A stretch of DNA of 64,000 nucleotides from Delphinapterus leucas (GCF_002288925.2 NW_022098049.1:3001936-3065935), one strand, 5' to 3'; numbered from the stretch's first letter, positions 10,700 through 23,190 are shown. Numbers and translations: made by a program. Notes: generated from the letters alone by a model not told the origin.

Positions 10700-11325
10700 G
10701 AAAAGCTCTCTCCCACCATGACAAGCTGGAGGCATTCCCCACCGAGGACAAAGAGACACATTAAAGTCCCAAACATAATACAAACCTTTTAATGCCTATT
10801 GGGGGAGGATACAGGCGGTGGGGGGATAAGGAGAGGAAAGCCACTGACCCACTGTTCCCTCCCCCCCAAAGCCTGACATGGCTACACCCTCCAGACTGCC
10901 ACCTGCCACAGTGGCTTTGCAGACAGAGGCGGGCCGGTGGCATCCATCAAGTGGCATCGCCCATCCCTCCATGCTGCCTCACTTGCAGGTGGCGTCCATC
11001 TCCCCACACAGCGGAGGACTAATGGACAGGCCATCCTGGGGTTTACAGTGTGCAGGTGGTGAACGAGGCTTGAAAAGCTGTTCTCTCAGGCTCGGCTTCT
11101 GCTGCAGGAGGGGTCGGGGCTGGAGGAAGCGAGGTGTAAGAAGTGCCCAGGTGGAAGCGCACGGCTACGGTAAGGTGCTGTGCATCTTGGCCACCCCTCT
11201 GAGCGCCGATGTTGTTAGGAGGCTAATTAAGCATCAGATGGCACCCCTGGGACGGGAAAGTGCTCTCTGAGACCTCTGCAGGGGAGAGGGTCACAGGGAC
11301 AGGCCCACCCAGGGCAGGTCCTGAC
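10700..11325. other. Unique intronic sequence
   Basis: Moderately GC-rich. No recognised repeat or gene; the open frame at 10878-11270 has no recognised similarity. Confidence 0.5.
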
Positions 11326-11496
11326 CTCAGCACTGCTGACATTTTGGACCAGATCCGTCTTTGCTGAGGGAGCTGTCCTGGGCACTGGAGGATGTTTTGG
11401 TTAGCCCTCCCCCGCGCAAGTCAAGTCGACCAGGAATGTCTCCAGACATTGTCAATCGTCCCCTGGGTGCAAAATCGCCCCCGTTGCGAAGCACTG
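11326..11496. mobile_element. hAT-Charlie type relic (same family as 5889-6104)
   Basis: Starts 'cagcactgctgacattttgg' and has 'aatgtctccagacattgtc' and 'gcgaagcactgg' at the end. Orientation is the same as the copy 5.4 kb away. Confidence 0.65.
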
Positions 11497-12146
11497 GCCT
11501 AGAGGAACATGTGTCCACCCACGAGGAGGGTCGCTGACTCCGGGCCGGACCTCGGGAAGCCTCAGCTGACACACTCCACTGTCACGGCAGCTGCTATGCG
11601 AGCTATTAGCTGGCTGCCCACCCCCAGCTTCACAGCCTCAGACAGGCAACTCCTGTCCCCACAATGAAGAAAAGATTCCACTTGCCACTAGAGACACACT
11701 GATTTCAGAATACGAAATTGACATTCCCCACAAAGTCAAAAGGCACAAACTCCCTCACCCACAGACTTAGGGACACAGGAATTCAACCAGAGGCAGGATG
11801 TGTTCAAGTCCAGAATATGAGAATACCCAAAGGATTACGAAAGAGCCCAAAGCCCACGGCAGGCAGAATCTAAGCACAGAAGTCCCACCATCTGTATGGT
11901 TAGGAGAACTCTGTGAGGCCAACAAGAGGCAGGGGAGTAAGACACTGACCTCAAACCACTCAATGGCTTGTGACTTCTTCCTGGACACCAGCCAGCGATG
12001 CACTGTCAGCCCCAAAGCGTCTCTGAAAATCTGTGACTCTGGACACCAAACAGGCACCAAGCACACCTAACCTGACAGGCGCTCCCTCTCTGTGGATACG
12101 TGAGACTGCTTGCTGCACCCAGTTGTTTATAAGTTTAAAAGCTCTG

Positions 12147-12353
12147 GGGCTTCCCTGGTGGCGCAGTGGTTGGGAGTCCGCCTGCCGATGCAGGGGACGC
12201 GGGCTCGTGCCCCCGTCCGGGAGGATCCCACATGCCGTGGAGCGGCTGGGCCTGCGTGCCATGGCCGCTGGGCCTGCGTGTCCGGAGCCTGTGCTCCACA
12301 ACGGGAGAGGCCACAACAGTGGACGCCCCTGTACCACAAAAAAAAAAAAAAAA
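12147..12353 (+). mobile_element. CHR-type SINE (short form)
   Basis: tRNA-derived SINE starting 'gggcttccctggtggcgcag' with an A tail of about 16. Short approximate target duplication (aaagctct / aaagttct). A 243-residue minus-strand frame (11960-12691) runs through it and is not a gene. Confidence 0.93.
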
Positions 12354-12751
12354 GTTCTAAGAGAGGTGGCCATGTTCCCAGGCACATAACCACCAAACAT
12401 ACCGAACATCAAATACAACTGTAGGTTGCCCCGTGACATAGTTTTATCAGAAATCTTTTTCCAAAACATATGTTTATCCACACCCAATCTTACCTGTTGA
12501 GGTGTAAGTGGGCCCCCTCGCCTGTCCACTGACCCCCAAAAGAGTCCTGGGGGCACCTTAGCAGCCGTATCCCACCCTCTCTCTCCTCCGTGCCACACAC
12601 CTGGGTGACAGGCAGGCCCTAAGCAGCCTGCAAGCCGCAGAGCGTCCAAAGCAGCCGCCTTCCCACTGTGGCTGATTTGGAGTCTTAGCACAAACTCCTT
12701 GGCATCTCCCGAATTAGCATGAGGGTCAGGAGGAAAAGCAGTAGAGCCAAA

Positions 12752-12835
12752 GGGTTAAGAGCTTGGCTCTGAAATCAGACAATGTGGATTCAAAGCCCAG
12801 CTCCCCCATTCGCCAACTGCGTGACCTTGGGAAGG
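12752..12835 (+). mobile_element. MIR SINE relic
   Basis: Contains 'ggttaagagcttggctctg' and 'aactgcgtgaccttgggaag', the MIR 5' half. Confidence 0.7.
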
Positions 12836-13342
12836 GTCTAACTTGCTTAGATTCAAATGTTGATGACTGTACTCCAAAAAAATGGTTATGCCAATTGGTG
12901 TTTCATGTCATCTTTGTTGCATATAAATACCACATCCCAAATGCATCATCTGTAATTTCCAGTTGGGGCTTCTTGTGAAACAGTCTGAGGTATCCTAGAT
13001 TTTGGTTTTGTTTTGTTTTACGATATTTGTCACCGATCTTTTACAACTGCCTCATCCATATTTAATTTGATGGCAATATATATATATTTTAAAAAGTAAC
13101 TTACTTTTATCTTTCTAAACATTCCACTTATTCTGCAGAAACAACCAATCTCGATTTTCACACTCCTATCCCAAAGATTTATGTACCTTATAATTAAATA
13201 ATGTAATGACATACAATTGGCATATACAGGTTTGGGAACACACACAACTGACCCTTGGTTAAGCTGACAGCTCAGGCAGAAGAAGTGTGTGGACACAGAG
13301 TGTAGCCTACTTAGCTTCGAGCTTGTTGCAGGCAGGGGTTGG

Positions 13343-13344
13343 TA

Positions 13345-13366
<22 letters not shown>
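13343..13366. repeat. (TA)n microsatellite
   Basis: Twelve TA units directly followed by the T-run of the reversed SINE at 13367. Lies within or next to that SINE's target duplication. Confidence 0.9.
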
Positions 13367-13375
<9 letters not shown>

Positions 13376-13571
13376 TTTTGCGGTACGCGGGCCTCTCACT
13401 GTTGTGGCCTCCCCCGTTGCGGAGCACAGGCTCCGGACGCGCAGGCTCAGCGGCCATGGGTCACGGGCCCAGCCGCTCCGCGGCATGTGGGATCTTCCCA
13501 GACCGGGGCACGAACCCGTGTCCCCTGCAGCGGCAGGTGGACTCTCAACCACTGTGCCACCAGGGAAGCCC
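13367..13571 (-). mobile_element. CHR-type SINE (short form), reversed
   Basis: Starts with a T-run and 'gcggtacgcgggcctctcac', ends 'ccaccagggaagccc'. Target duplication: aggggttggtatat at 13334-13347 and agggggttggtatat at 13573-13587. Confidence 0.95.
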
Positions 13572-13859
13572 AAGGGGGTTGGTATATTTTATAGAGAAAA
13601 TAAAGAGCCCTGGTTACATCGATGGGCCAATTAAGTAGGGCTTTGATGTAGCAATAATCAGCCAAGTCCTACAAAAGGGCGAAGGCCAGAGTAATTAACT
13701 CAGGCCTGGTTGGAGTGTCCATCCACAGTGATGCGTTAGCCAGCGTGTGACAGCCCTCACTTCTCCCACATGTAATATCGCCCTTCCCCGAGGAGCTAGC
13801 TAATGGGTACACAGAAGGCAAGGTAAGAGTCCAAAGAAACAAAGCCAGAATTGTTCCGC

Positions 13860-14372
13860 TGGGGCTCAGGGTGGGCCGACCCCAAATATGCCATACTGGC
13901 ATATTGATTATTTTGAATTAAAGTTACTTAAGAAATGGCCAATGCAAGAGAGACACTCTGACCCTCCTTTCTGTCTCCCTGAAAGCAGGAAAGGCATCTC
14001 TCATGTGAAAGGTACCCTCCCTGCATCTGAAAAGTAGAAGGACACCCTTTTGGCCAGAGAGGGGGAATGCGGTCCAAGAAACCTTGTTACTCCTTTCATT
14101 TACTACACCAAAACCAAACTCTGTTTAGACTCTTCCCTAATTGAGCACACAAAACCTACATTTCTTTGTCCTGTCAATTTCTTACAAATTTATCGGGTTT
14201 TTTTGTCTAAAAAGTCTCAAAGTTGCCTGCTCTGGCCCTTTTGTTGGTCCCATTTCTATGAGACCTCCATGCACACGAATTAAAATGTGTATCTTTTTCT
14301 CCTGCTAATCTGTCTTGGGTCAATGTTATTATTAGTGCAGCCACAAGAACTCAAGATAAGTAGAGGGGGCAC
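13860..14372 (+). mobile_element. ERV-type solo LTR (probable)
   Basis: The 3' part has the layout of a retroviral LTR: 'tttctatgagacctccatgc', then an AATTAAA-like signal, 'tgtatctttttctcctgcta' and 'atctgtcttgggtcaatg'. The 5' limit is uncertain, near 'tggggctcagggtgggccg'. There are no gag, pol or env remnants beside it, so it reads as a solitary LTR of an old endogenous retrovirus. Confidence 0.55.
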
Positions 14373-16680
14373 CTTCCGCCTCTTTGACAGTTCCTTCTTC
14401 CCTAACATCTTCGAAGACCAAAGGCCAAGAAGGAGTAAGTCCAGAGGGCCCGCCGGGGAAGGATCTCCTCCTTACCAGCAGTTATGCACCAACCAAGTGG
14501 TCACTGGATGGAACTCAAAGCTGTAGCGCTGAGAGGTTCACGGTCAAGCAACTGCAGTGAGCCCATCTCTCGGTGGCCCCCACCTTCCTGGCTAACCAGC
14601 TTAAAGGTGCCCCCAGCCCGAGATCTCTCTTCGTTGTTTATTTTCATGTCACAAAGCTCAAGACCGTTGTGTCAGCAGCCTCCTGCTAACAAAGAATGGA
14701 AAGGAAAGTTCCTATGGAATCCAGGACCACTTCCGCAATGACCTGCGTCAGGCTGTGGGTTCAGCAAACAAGGAAAGAATGTCTCACTCTCCTTCCTCTC
14801 AAGCCCCTGCTCTCAGAGCCCAGAACCCTGAAATGTCAGGTGTCTTTTCACCTTGACGGCAGGCAAGAGGGCTGCCTGGGCTGCGCATCACAGGAGCCAC
14901 ATCTGCGTGTAGCAGCCGCCACTCTGGCCGGCCCGGCGGGCACACCATCTGCCAGCCTGGGGGGTGCCGGGGGCCCCCACGGTTCCACAACCGCCACGCC
15001 AGCGTCACGCCTGACGGTGAAGCCAGTGTGCTCGGGGATGCTTTCATTTCACAAGCTTAAGTGCTGGTACACAGACTGCGAAAGGCAGAGTGAGAGAGTC
15101 TCAAAGTGGCACCTGGATGTGAGGCTGAATTCTAAGAATAAAGAAGGGAACTCAATTCTGATGTCCGAAGAGGCTCAACCATGACACCCAGCTAACAAAG
15201 ACCACGCTTTTCCCAAATGTTCAGTCCAAGGGACCGAGTCCAAAAGGCCATTAGATGGACCCCTACAGTGAGACCAACAACAGGGTCAGCAGGGAGGCCT
15301 CGGGCACTCCAGGCAGGGAACCAGCAGGACCTCAGGTGGAGGCTGGCACACTTGCTTGAGGTTCTAGGCAGCGGATCTTCCAGGTGACCTCCAGGCTGGA
15401 TTAGATGAGCCCCCTTTACCGCTGTAAGAAAAATGATCTTATGGCAGCTGGGATGCTGGAGGAGGGACAAGGGGCGTTCCTATATTCCACAAACACTACT
15501 GTGTTCGACGCTACTGTGGTCTGACTCTTGGACTGTCAGCAGAGGAGACAACCCCTGCCCTCCTGGGATGCAGCTCATCTAAACTCGGAAGCCACAGATT
15601 TCAGGGTGACCTTAGGGCTGGGAGGTGCCTCTGAAAACTCACGAGGCCAACAATCCAGTGGTTCCTTACTGCTCGGCACCCAACGCTTGCCTTTAACGAG
15701 CAGAGAAGCTCCGGATGCCCCCCCAGGAGTCCCTCACTCACTGCCGTTCCTCTTGCTCAGGGAAATGCATCCGTGTCCTTCACTGCGTCCCTGTGAGAAG
15801 GCTGGTTCCCGTCGGGGGCACTGTCATTTTCATTAAAGGTCTAAGCAGGCACTCAGGGTGTTAAGAATATCAAAAAACCAAACTGTTTCTTCTGGCTTCC
15901 TCAGCATTTTATTTTTATTCTTGGGCACAGACAGATGGACAGCGGAGAGGTGGCATCATTTAATGCCCTGTATCTGTTTGACTGCAGGGAGGGAAGGGAA
16001 AGGGACAAACAACTAGTTCCTGGTATTACGAGTTACCATACAGACCATCTATCATTTATATCGGCCACTCAGTAGAGACACTGGTCATCCATAAATCACT
16101 GAAGAGTATCCAGATACCTCATGCTAGTCCTTAAAATCGTTTCAATACGATCCAAACACTTCTGTATGTGCTATTTAAATCACCGAAACATTCTTGCAAC
16201 AAATACACAATCTGATTTCAAGGAAACGAACGAATGTGAAACATGAGTAACATTTTAAGCAGTGGAAGGATCTGTCCCTTTGTCTTCAGAGGGTTACTTA
16301 GGACAAAAGTGGAAAAACTTAAAAGATTTTCAAAAATAAACCCGGAAAGCTCCTGGGCAAAGGAAGCCTGACTTCCCTTTTGCTACAATGGCAGTTCTAA
16401 CCTGCTTCCATCCTCAAGGGAGAGAAAAACATGCAGTTTCCCGTTCAGAAACTACTCCTGGGCTACTGTACGTGGCTGAGGTGTGTGGGACAATCCCGCT
16501 GGTGTCCATGGGGCACCTAATACTGCACATGCAGCAAATGCTGGGCACAGGTTTTGGGAAGACGCCCTTGTGCCCACACCCGGGGCGGAAGATACTGCAA
16601 ACTGTTATCAGCTGACAATCTTTCAGCCAATCTCACACTTCCCAGCTTCTCCCACTTCACGACTTTTCAAAAAGCAGAGG
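14373..16680. other. Unique intronic sequence with a local CpG cluster
   Basis: No repeats recognised. About 14881-15040 is GC-rich with about 13 CpG dinucleotides in 160 bases, above its surroundings. The open frame at 14696-15184 shows no known protein similarity. Confidence 0.5.
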
Positions 16681-16686
16681 AAACAA

Positions 16687-16719
16687 GAAAGAAAGAAAGA
16701 AAGAGAAAAAAAAAAAAAC
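16687..16719. repeat. A-rich (AAAG)n simple repeat
   Basis: Runs of aaag units followed by a 12-A run. Low complexity. Confidence 0.85.
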
Positions 16720-17620
16720 TACACACAGTCCCACCACCATCTGGTGGCTTCAGACCAGCAAGCACGAGATTCTGGCATGCGCGATACTGGCAGCCACAAA
16801 GACCAATATTCCTCTCCTTATGTTGCTATTTCAAAAGCAAAGTGAGACTGGTAATATGGAAACACAAAAACACGGACACGCTCGCACTTCTAGGAAAAAC
16901 CCTGGTAGGAGCAAAGGCATTCCGACAGGGACTCTTCCCCACCTTCATTTCTGATGGAATGGCGCCTGGTTGAAAAGTACTGCGGGAGTGTCACCTGGGA
17001 AATGCCGCCGGCTCCCCGACGTCTGCCACCATGAACTCCCGCTGCCAGGGTCTGCCTCTGCTGTATGGGTGCAGAAAGATGCTCCGGCTGGAGCCAGGCC
17101 TGAGCAACTCGAGGACGCCAACACGCGCCAGCAAAGCAGATGTGGGCTGATGTGCAAAGCCGCACGTCGATTTCTTAACTCATGAAATTGAACTGTCAGG
17201 CAGATAAGATGCTCACAGCCACTGATCTGAGCATTACCTCCCAGGCGGCTTTCAGGGATAAATCTCAAGAGAGCTTGAGGAATATGGAAGCAGAGGAGGG
17301 CAGTTCGTGTTTTAGGGGTCAGAGTTAAGAGCCTGAGGCACCCATCTCCCCCAAAGGGCTGAGACCCCAGAAATGATGCCTCTAGCTACTCCTCTGGCTC
17401 TGCTTCTGTTGGTGACCCAGACCCCTCGTGACAGAGATTATCCTTAGGACAGTTTATCCTAAAACCTCCAGTATCTAGAGTCAGGTTACCCTTGTGTGTT
17501 GCTGGCCTAAGAGCTACTCTATTCTTTTAAGGGGCTTCTATACCTCCCTGAACTAAGCCAGAATGTGCTGGCTTTACCATCTCTCAGGAAGCAATCTTGC
17601 TGCTTTCCAAATTATTAAGA
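16720..17620. other. Unique intronic sequence
   Basis: No recognised repeat or gene. Slightly GC-rich near 16970-17110. Confidence 0.5.
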
Positions 17621-17624
17621 GTAG

Positions 17625-17870
17625 CTACCATTTACTGAGCGTTGGCAATCTAACAGGCACTTGTAAGCACACTGTATTCAATTTTTTAAATCTCATGATA
17701 CTCCTTCCATAGGTATCATTGTAAGGTAAGGATTATTATCCTCATTTTACAGATGAGGACAAGGGTGCTCAGAGAAGTTATTAAGTAATTCGCCCACGGT
17801 TGCACAGGAGAATTCAGGATTTGCATCCAGGCCTGGGTCCACAGTTAGAACTTTTAACCATCTGTGAAGA
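17625..17870 (-). mobile_element. MIR SINE, nearly full length
   Basis: Contains 'gctaccatttactgagcg', 'cctcattttacagatgagga' and 'gcacaggagaattcaggatt' in reversed MIR order. Confidence 0.85.
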
Positions 17871-18289
17871 CATCTCATTGTTGCTAACATGTACCAACAT
17901 ATTTGGTGGATGAGAAGTTGGGTTTTTGCTCTCCAGCCCCATCCTGTGATTGAAGGAAAATAAAGACCCTGCCACCCAGACATCTGTGTTATCAGCCAGG
18001 CTCACACTGCCGCCACTTCAACTGTGTGTGAGCGGGCTGGTCTGCATGCAAGGCCCTGGGATCAGGTGGGCATGGGCTGTCTCAGCACGCCTCACCTCCT
18101 GCAAGCTTCCTGTGGCACTGGGGTGCTGTTTATTCGTGCAGAGGACCCTTCCCTACTTGCCAGAAGAATCTTTCCCCAAATCACCCTTTCAGCTACTGAC
18201 CCATCCCAGGAAGGGCCGCTGAAGTATCGTTTCCCAGAAACGGCCATCCCTGCTTAGCCGAATTCAGCATCCCTTGGTCTTCTACAAAC

Positions 18290-18360
18290 ACTGTGTTTCT
18301 CATAAAACAGCACATAAAGTGCATATCTTTGGACATAGTAGGTGCTCAACAAACCTGACT
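18290..18360 (+). mobile_element. L2 LINE 3' terminus relic
   Basis: Contains 'gacatagtaggtgctcaac', typical of an L2 end. Confidence 0.55.
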
Positions 18361-19383
18361 AAGTGGGACCTGGCAGACAGGCCAAGCTTCAAGTTCTAGG
18401 CCCATAACACTGGCTCTTCCCAATTCTCTTAGTACATCTCCCTCCTCCCCATTCTTTTCTCCATCCCTACTCCACACCCCACCCATCCCTGTAATAAGGA
18501 ACCCATCAGGAGAGGTTAAGATTTAAGATTCCAAGGGAAAAGTGGTTGCACTTAGGCCGAGACTACACCCGTGGCACTGGAAATGCAGTCAGAGTTCCCT
18601 TTTTAGCTAACTTTCTAGCCAAATTCACTTAAGATCATTCAAACAGACTTAATTACCACCCTAGTGTTTTCTTCCCCTCAGTTTCTATTTCGAGTCGTAC
18701 CTTCCCCCAGCGGTTTCTGAATGAATGTTTGGATGGTTTCTGACCTAAGAGTAATTGAAACTCTAACCCTGGTACAGCCAACAGGAGGCTGACTCTTACA
18801 GCCAAACCGAGAAAGCAGGTCTAAGGCTCCAGGTGGCAAGAAAGCAGCACCGTGACGCAACCAACGTGTCCTTAGGACCCTACAAGCCAGGCCAGCCCTG
18901 ACCTCCCATCCTCCATCCAGGGTGCAAACTGGTTTTAGTTCCTAGTTCCCCAACTGAGTCTCAAGGTCAAGCAGTAGTAATGTGGGTCCAAAAACTATTC
19001 CTCTCCCTGATTCCCTGAGAACTCCACCGCCACGCAGACCGTGCCAGGTGAAATGCAGGTGGACCAGGTGCCCTGGACAGGGAGGACAGACACGTGGAAC
19101 GTGACTGTTCACCGTGTTGCACGCCCATAGGACACGGGGGTTTTGCTGGGACAGGCTCCTGCTGGTGAAGCTTCCCCACCCCTTCCAGATGCCTTCCTGC
19201 CAACAGAGAAACGGCAACTCTGGGTCCAGAAAAAAGAGGAGGCTTTGGGAGCGTCAGACAACGTTTGAGGGCAAAGTGGCTCAATGGAAGCTGACAGCGG
19301 GTCACAGAGTGGTCCTCGGTTCCCACTGGCCTCCATCCCTCCCCATGCCTGGTACAATAAGAAGCCTGCAGAGAACTCAGTAT
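18361..19383. other. Unique intronic sequence
   Basis: No recognised repeat or gene. Minus-strand frames that reach 19678 are partly built from the SINE at 19400. Confidence 0.5.
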
Positions 19384-19399
19384 AAAAAGGTGGGCGTGG

Positions 19400-19606
19400 G
19401 GTTTCCCTGGTGGTGCAGTGGTTGAGAGTCCACCTGCCGATGCAGGGGACGCGAGTTCGTACCCTGGTCCGGGAAGATCTCACATGCTGCGGAGCGGCTG
19501 GGCCCGTGAGCCATGGCCGCTGAGCCTGTGCATCCGGAGCCTGTGCTCCGCAATGGGAGAGGTCACAACGTGAGAGGCCCGCGTACTGGGAGAGAAAAAA
19601 AAAAAA
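19400..19606 (+). mobile_element. CHR-type SINE (short form)
   Basis: Starts 'ggtttccctggtggtgcag' and ends in a purine-rich A tail. Target duplication aaaaaggtgggcgtgg at 19384-19399 against aaaaaaggtcggcgtgg near 19601-19617. Confidence 0.94.
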
Positions 19607-19936
19607 GGTCGGCGTGGAGTAATGTTTCTCCTCTGCCTTGCACAGGACTAGCAGCTCAAAGGCCTCCAGCACTGGCACTTAAGGATGGGATAATGGAGGG
19701 AAGGAGCGAATAAGGGGGCCAGATGATCACTAGCTCACCTCCCCGTTCCCATGCATATACACACGTCGTCACACTTGTAGCGCTGTCCTGGGTTTACTAC
19801 TTCTTGGGCCTGTGTCCCCCATTGATAGGGGGCTTCCAGTGACAGTTTCTGAACCACCACTGAATTCCCAGTGTCTGGCAAGATACATGACCCATCTTTG
19901 ACTCAATAGATATTTTGCAGATAAAGGAAACCAAAA

Positions 19937-19972
19937 AAGCAAAAAAAAAAAAAAAAAAGAAAGAAAGAAAAG
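19937..19972. repeat. Poly(A)/(AAAG)n simple repeat
   Basis: A run of about 18 A followed by gaaagaaagaaa. Confidence 0.85.
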
Positions 19973-22900
19973 TTTAATAATTGGATAATATCCTGTTCTG
20001 AAGAGCTGAGCTAAATCCGAGCTCCCAGGAGAGGGCGCTAAGAGGTTCTTTTTGAGTATTAGACTCACCCCTGGATCCACTCTGCCATGATGTGAAGACA
20101 AAAGGGAACAGGGGTTCTGGATGGAAAAGCTGTGAATTCTGGGAGTCCTGCCTGGTTTAAGGTTCAATATCATCTAGGGAAAGAGCATCATATCTAAATG
20201 CTAATTTGATAAAGAATATTTAGACCAATGTTTGGCTATTCTGCCAACCTTTCAAATGAAATATTTGAGCACCTACTACATGCAAGCCGTTGAGGAATCG
20301 TAAGAGGGTGAGTCCTCTTCCAGGTAAGAGTGCACACAGAAGAAAAACAAGGAAGGCAAAACAAAGAATCGAGTCTTTTTGTTTTAAGATTCGGGGCTGA
20401 TAATGGACCTCAAAAATCCCCATTAGGATGGAAGAGGGTCCATGAAAATGTTCACAATATTCCGAGCATATTTTTTTTAGAAGATAATTACTAAGAATCT
20501 CAGGAAGCTTCAGATCCCCTTATATGCTGTTAGAAAAGCCTTTGCAGGAGCAGCTCTGTTGCCATGACAACAATCACTTGGCTGAGTATAAAGGAGGACG
20601 AGGGACCTACCAGATGGTATTCTCAACAGTCAGCCCTGAGATTTTTTTGAAGCCACTTTCTAAAGGACCTTCAGCATCTCGGAGTTACAGAATTTACAAG
20701 CTGAATGAGACCTTAGGAGTAACCTAGTTTTAGCAAGTCACCGCAACTTCTCTTTTCTCACCCTTGCCTGAGTTGCCTAGACTCAGCTGAAACATCTCTA
20801 TGGCCAGAGACCGTACTCTGCCCCACGCTCATAGGAAGAGGGCAGGGAGCTCTCGACCCCCATAATCCTTAGAGTGGAGTGAGCATAGGTTTAGGAAGAG
20901 AGGGAGTCATTTGAAGAAACTTTCCCTCCCCAAGCAGAAGGTTTGGGTAAAGCATTCTGGCCTCTTTGGCAATGGCTGCCACCGCTCAATGAGTCTGAAC
21001 AAAACAAGAACAGCCATGGAAGGTAGCTCCTCCCAGGTCTTAAGCACAGAGCTGGTTTCTAATTCCAGCCATCGAGTACTACCTGGAAATTCATAATTGT
21101 CACCTAAACAGAAAGAGTACCAAGGACCCTGGTGGTACTCGGTAAACCACTTAGGAGGCTGCATATGGCAAAAACATAACCACATGGCTTCTCTCCACCT
21201 GCTGTATACACAGCACACACGTGTGCGTGCACATACACACAAACCCACCACGATGTGCCTCTTTAGTCACCCTGCAGAGCATCATTGAGGGCGGCTTCTC
21301 CCAGGGCCCTGGTCATTTTTTGAGATGAATGCATGTGGACTCTTAGGTAACTCCCAGGGGGACACATTTATGTAGACCAGGATTGGGAGAAGAGGACAGG
21401 GTGAGCTGGGGGGATTGCAGGGTAAGTAATTCATAAAAGTGGGGGCAAGCCTTACTGAAGGGGAAAACCCACACCTCGCCCACATGTGCTGCTATGAGAA
21501 GCGGCACAGCCTGCAGAGGAGCCTTCCAGATCAAGCCAACGTGAAGAAGCGACCTCCAGGCATCTCCTGACACCACCCCCATCATGGTGAGGTACCAAGA
21601 CAACAGGTGCCCGGGAAGCTCTCCTAGGTGCCTGCTTCCATTCTGTCCGCAGTTTCCTTCAATTCACTGTGCCCTGCACCTCACCACTTCCCAGATGGCT
21701 CTGGACACCATCTGCATCTTCCAACAGACACTCTGGGCCAGTGCAGCGGTACCTGGGACCACCACCATGAAGCAAGCTTAATGGCTCATTTCATATGCGA
21801 AAGATCAGAAAAGTGTAAAGTAAAGAATCTATTTTTAAACTCCAGTGTACTTGGCGCCTTATAAAGAATTTCTACCATCCCAAAAGAAGACTTTGAAAAA
21901 ATGAAAAAGATTTGCATGACCTACAGTACTCTCCTTGATACCAGACACCCAAGTGGGCTTATTTTCACAGGAACAAATTTGATATGAAGACAGAACCAAT
22001 GAGCAGGGGTCTCCCCAAAAGGCTGCCATGCAGCCCCCCAGGGTTTGCCACCAACGTTTCCAATCTGGAACCCAGCACTCCTTCGGTGAAGAACCCAGCA
22101 AACCATCTTGCTAGTACTCCATCGGCAAACTTTTAAGTTTGAGGCAGGAATTAACTCCAGTAAGAATCCGTGTCGATTCTGTGAGCATCCCAGAGAGATG
22201 GCATTACACCACTCCAAACCAGTGGTGACAACTGGGGGAGACAAAGGCAGAGAGCGGCTCCCAACCAGAAGGCGGAGGAGAAAGAGGGTGGGACAGGCAG
22301 GCGTAGGCTCGTTCCTGGTGCAGAGAAAGAGCTGGCCCTCCCCCTCTGCGGGCCTGTCAGCCAAGTTTCCAGAGGACCACGCAGGGCCGCAGGAAATGGC
22401 ACAGGCGGACAGCCATGAGGTAAGAATGGCTCTGTGTCCGGATGGCTGAAAAGACCAGCTCCTAGCCCTGGAGAGGCTGGTTTATTTTAGGAGACAATTA
22501 CCAGCTATTACAAAGCTGAAACTGACCATTCAGGTAGAAGTCTTAGCATCGGGGATCTTCTGGTTCCAAGCAAGAAAACAGGAAAAGCTATGACATTTGA
22601 ATGAGGCCAAGTATAAAGAGTGTGTCTGTGTGCATCTGTGTGTCTGGGTGTCTATGAGAGACAGATACAGACACGAGTGAACCCAAGAGTAGGGACAGGT
22701 TAAGGCACCTGACAATACTAAACCACTAGGTTAACACAGAATTGTATTCAGCCCACAAACAAGCATTCAAAAGCAGATTAAGAGCTGCTTAAAAAAAGAG
22801 AGAGACTAAAGAAACCCACTTTTCTTATTTTTTAAGGTCAAAAGACTGAGACCCATCTGGTGGATTAATAAGCCCAGGACACCCACCAGCCAGCTGAGTG

Positions 22901-23190
22901 CCCCACCAGAGAAACAACCGAATCCCACATGCAGGCTATTTCTCTAATTTCTTTCTTCGGGAAACAGGGAGAAGGGAACCCTAGGGAACGTTTCTCTGGC
23001 CCTGGAGAGATGGCCTGTTACTGAACGCCTGAGACGGACAGTAACAGGCCCAGCCGAGCACGAATCTAGACGGAGGCCCCCGGGTACACCACCTCTCAGT
23101 TAGCGCAGGGCAAGCCAGCCAAGCAGCAGTGTCCCACCAAGGTTCAGAACTGGGTTCAGGTGTTGGACATCTCTCGTCACTGTTCCAGCT
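19973..23190. other. Unique intronic sequence
   Basis: About 3.2 kb with no confidently recognised repeat apart from short low-complexity runs. Includes the X-box-like site at 20558. No coding similarity seen. Confidence 0.45.
20558..20571. promoter_or_regulatory. RFX X-box-like site
   Basis: GTTGCCATGACAAC differs at one base from the palindromic X-box GTTGCCATGGCAAC bound by RFX transcription factors. It lies in repeat-free intron. Binding and activity are inference only. Confidence 0.4.

Noticed and set aside
12147..12240. tRNA-like A and B boxes considered as tRNA genes
   Set aside because: They are the tRNA-derived heads of SINEs; no cloverleaf with acceptor stem and anticodon loop is preserved.
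11960..12691. A 243-codon minus-strand open frame
   Set aside because: It reads through a CHR-type SINE and flanking intron. The SINE-derived peptide recurs at every SINE in the window.
19109..19678. A 189-codon minus-strand open frame
   Set aside because: Its first third is translated SINE and the rest matches nothing known.
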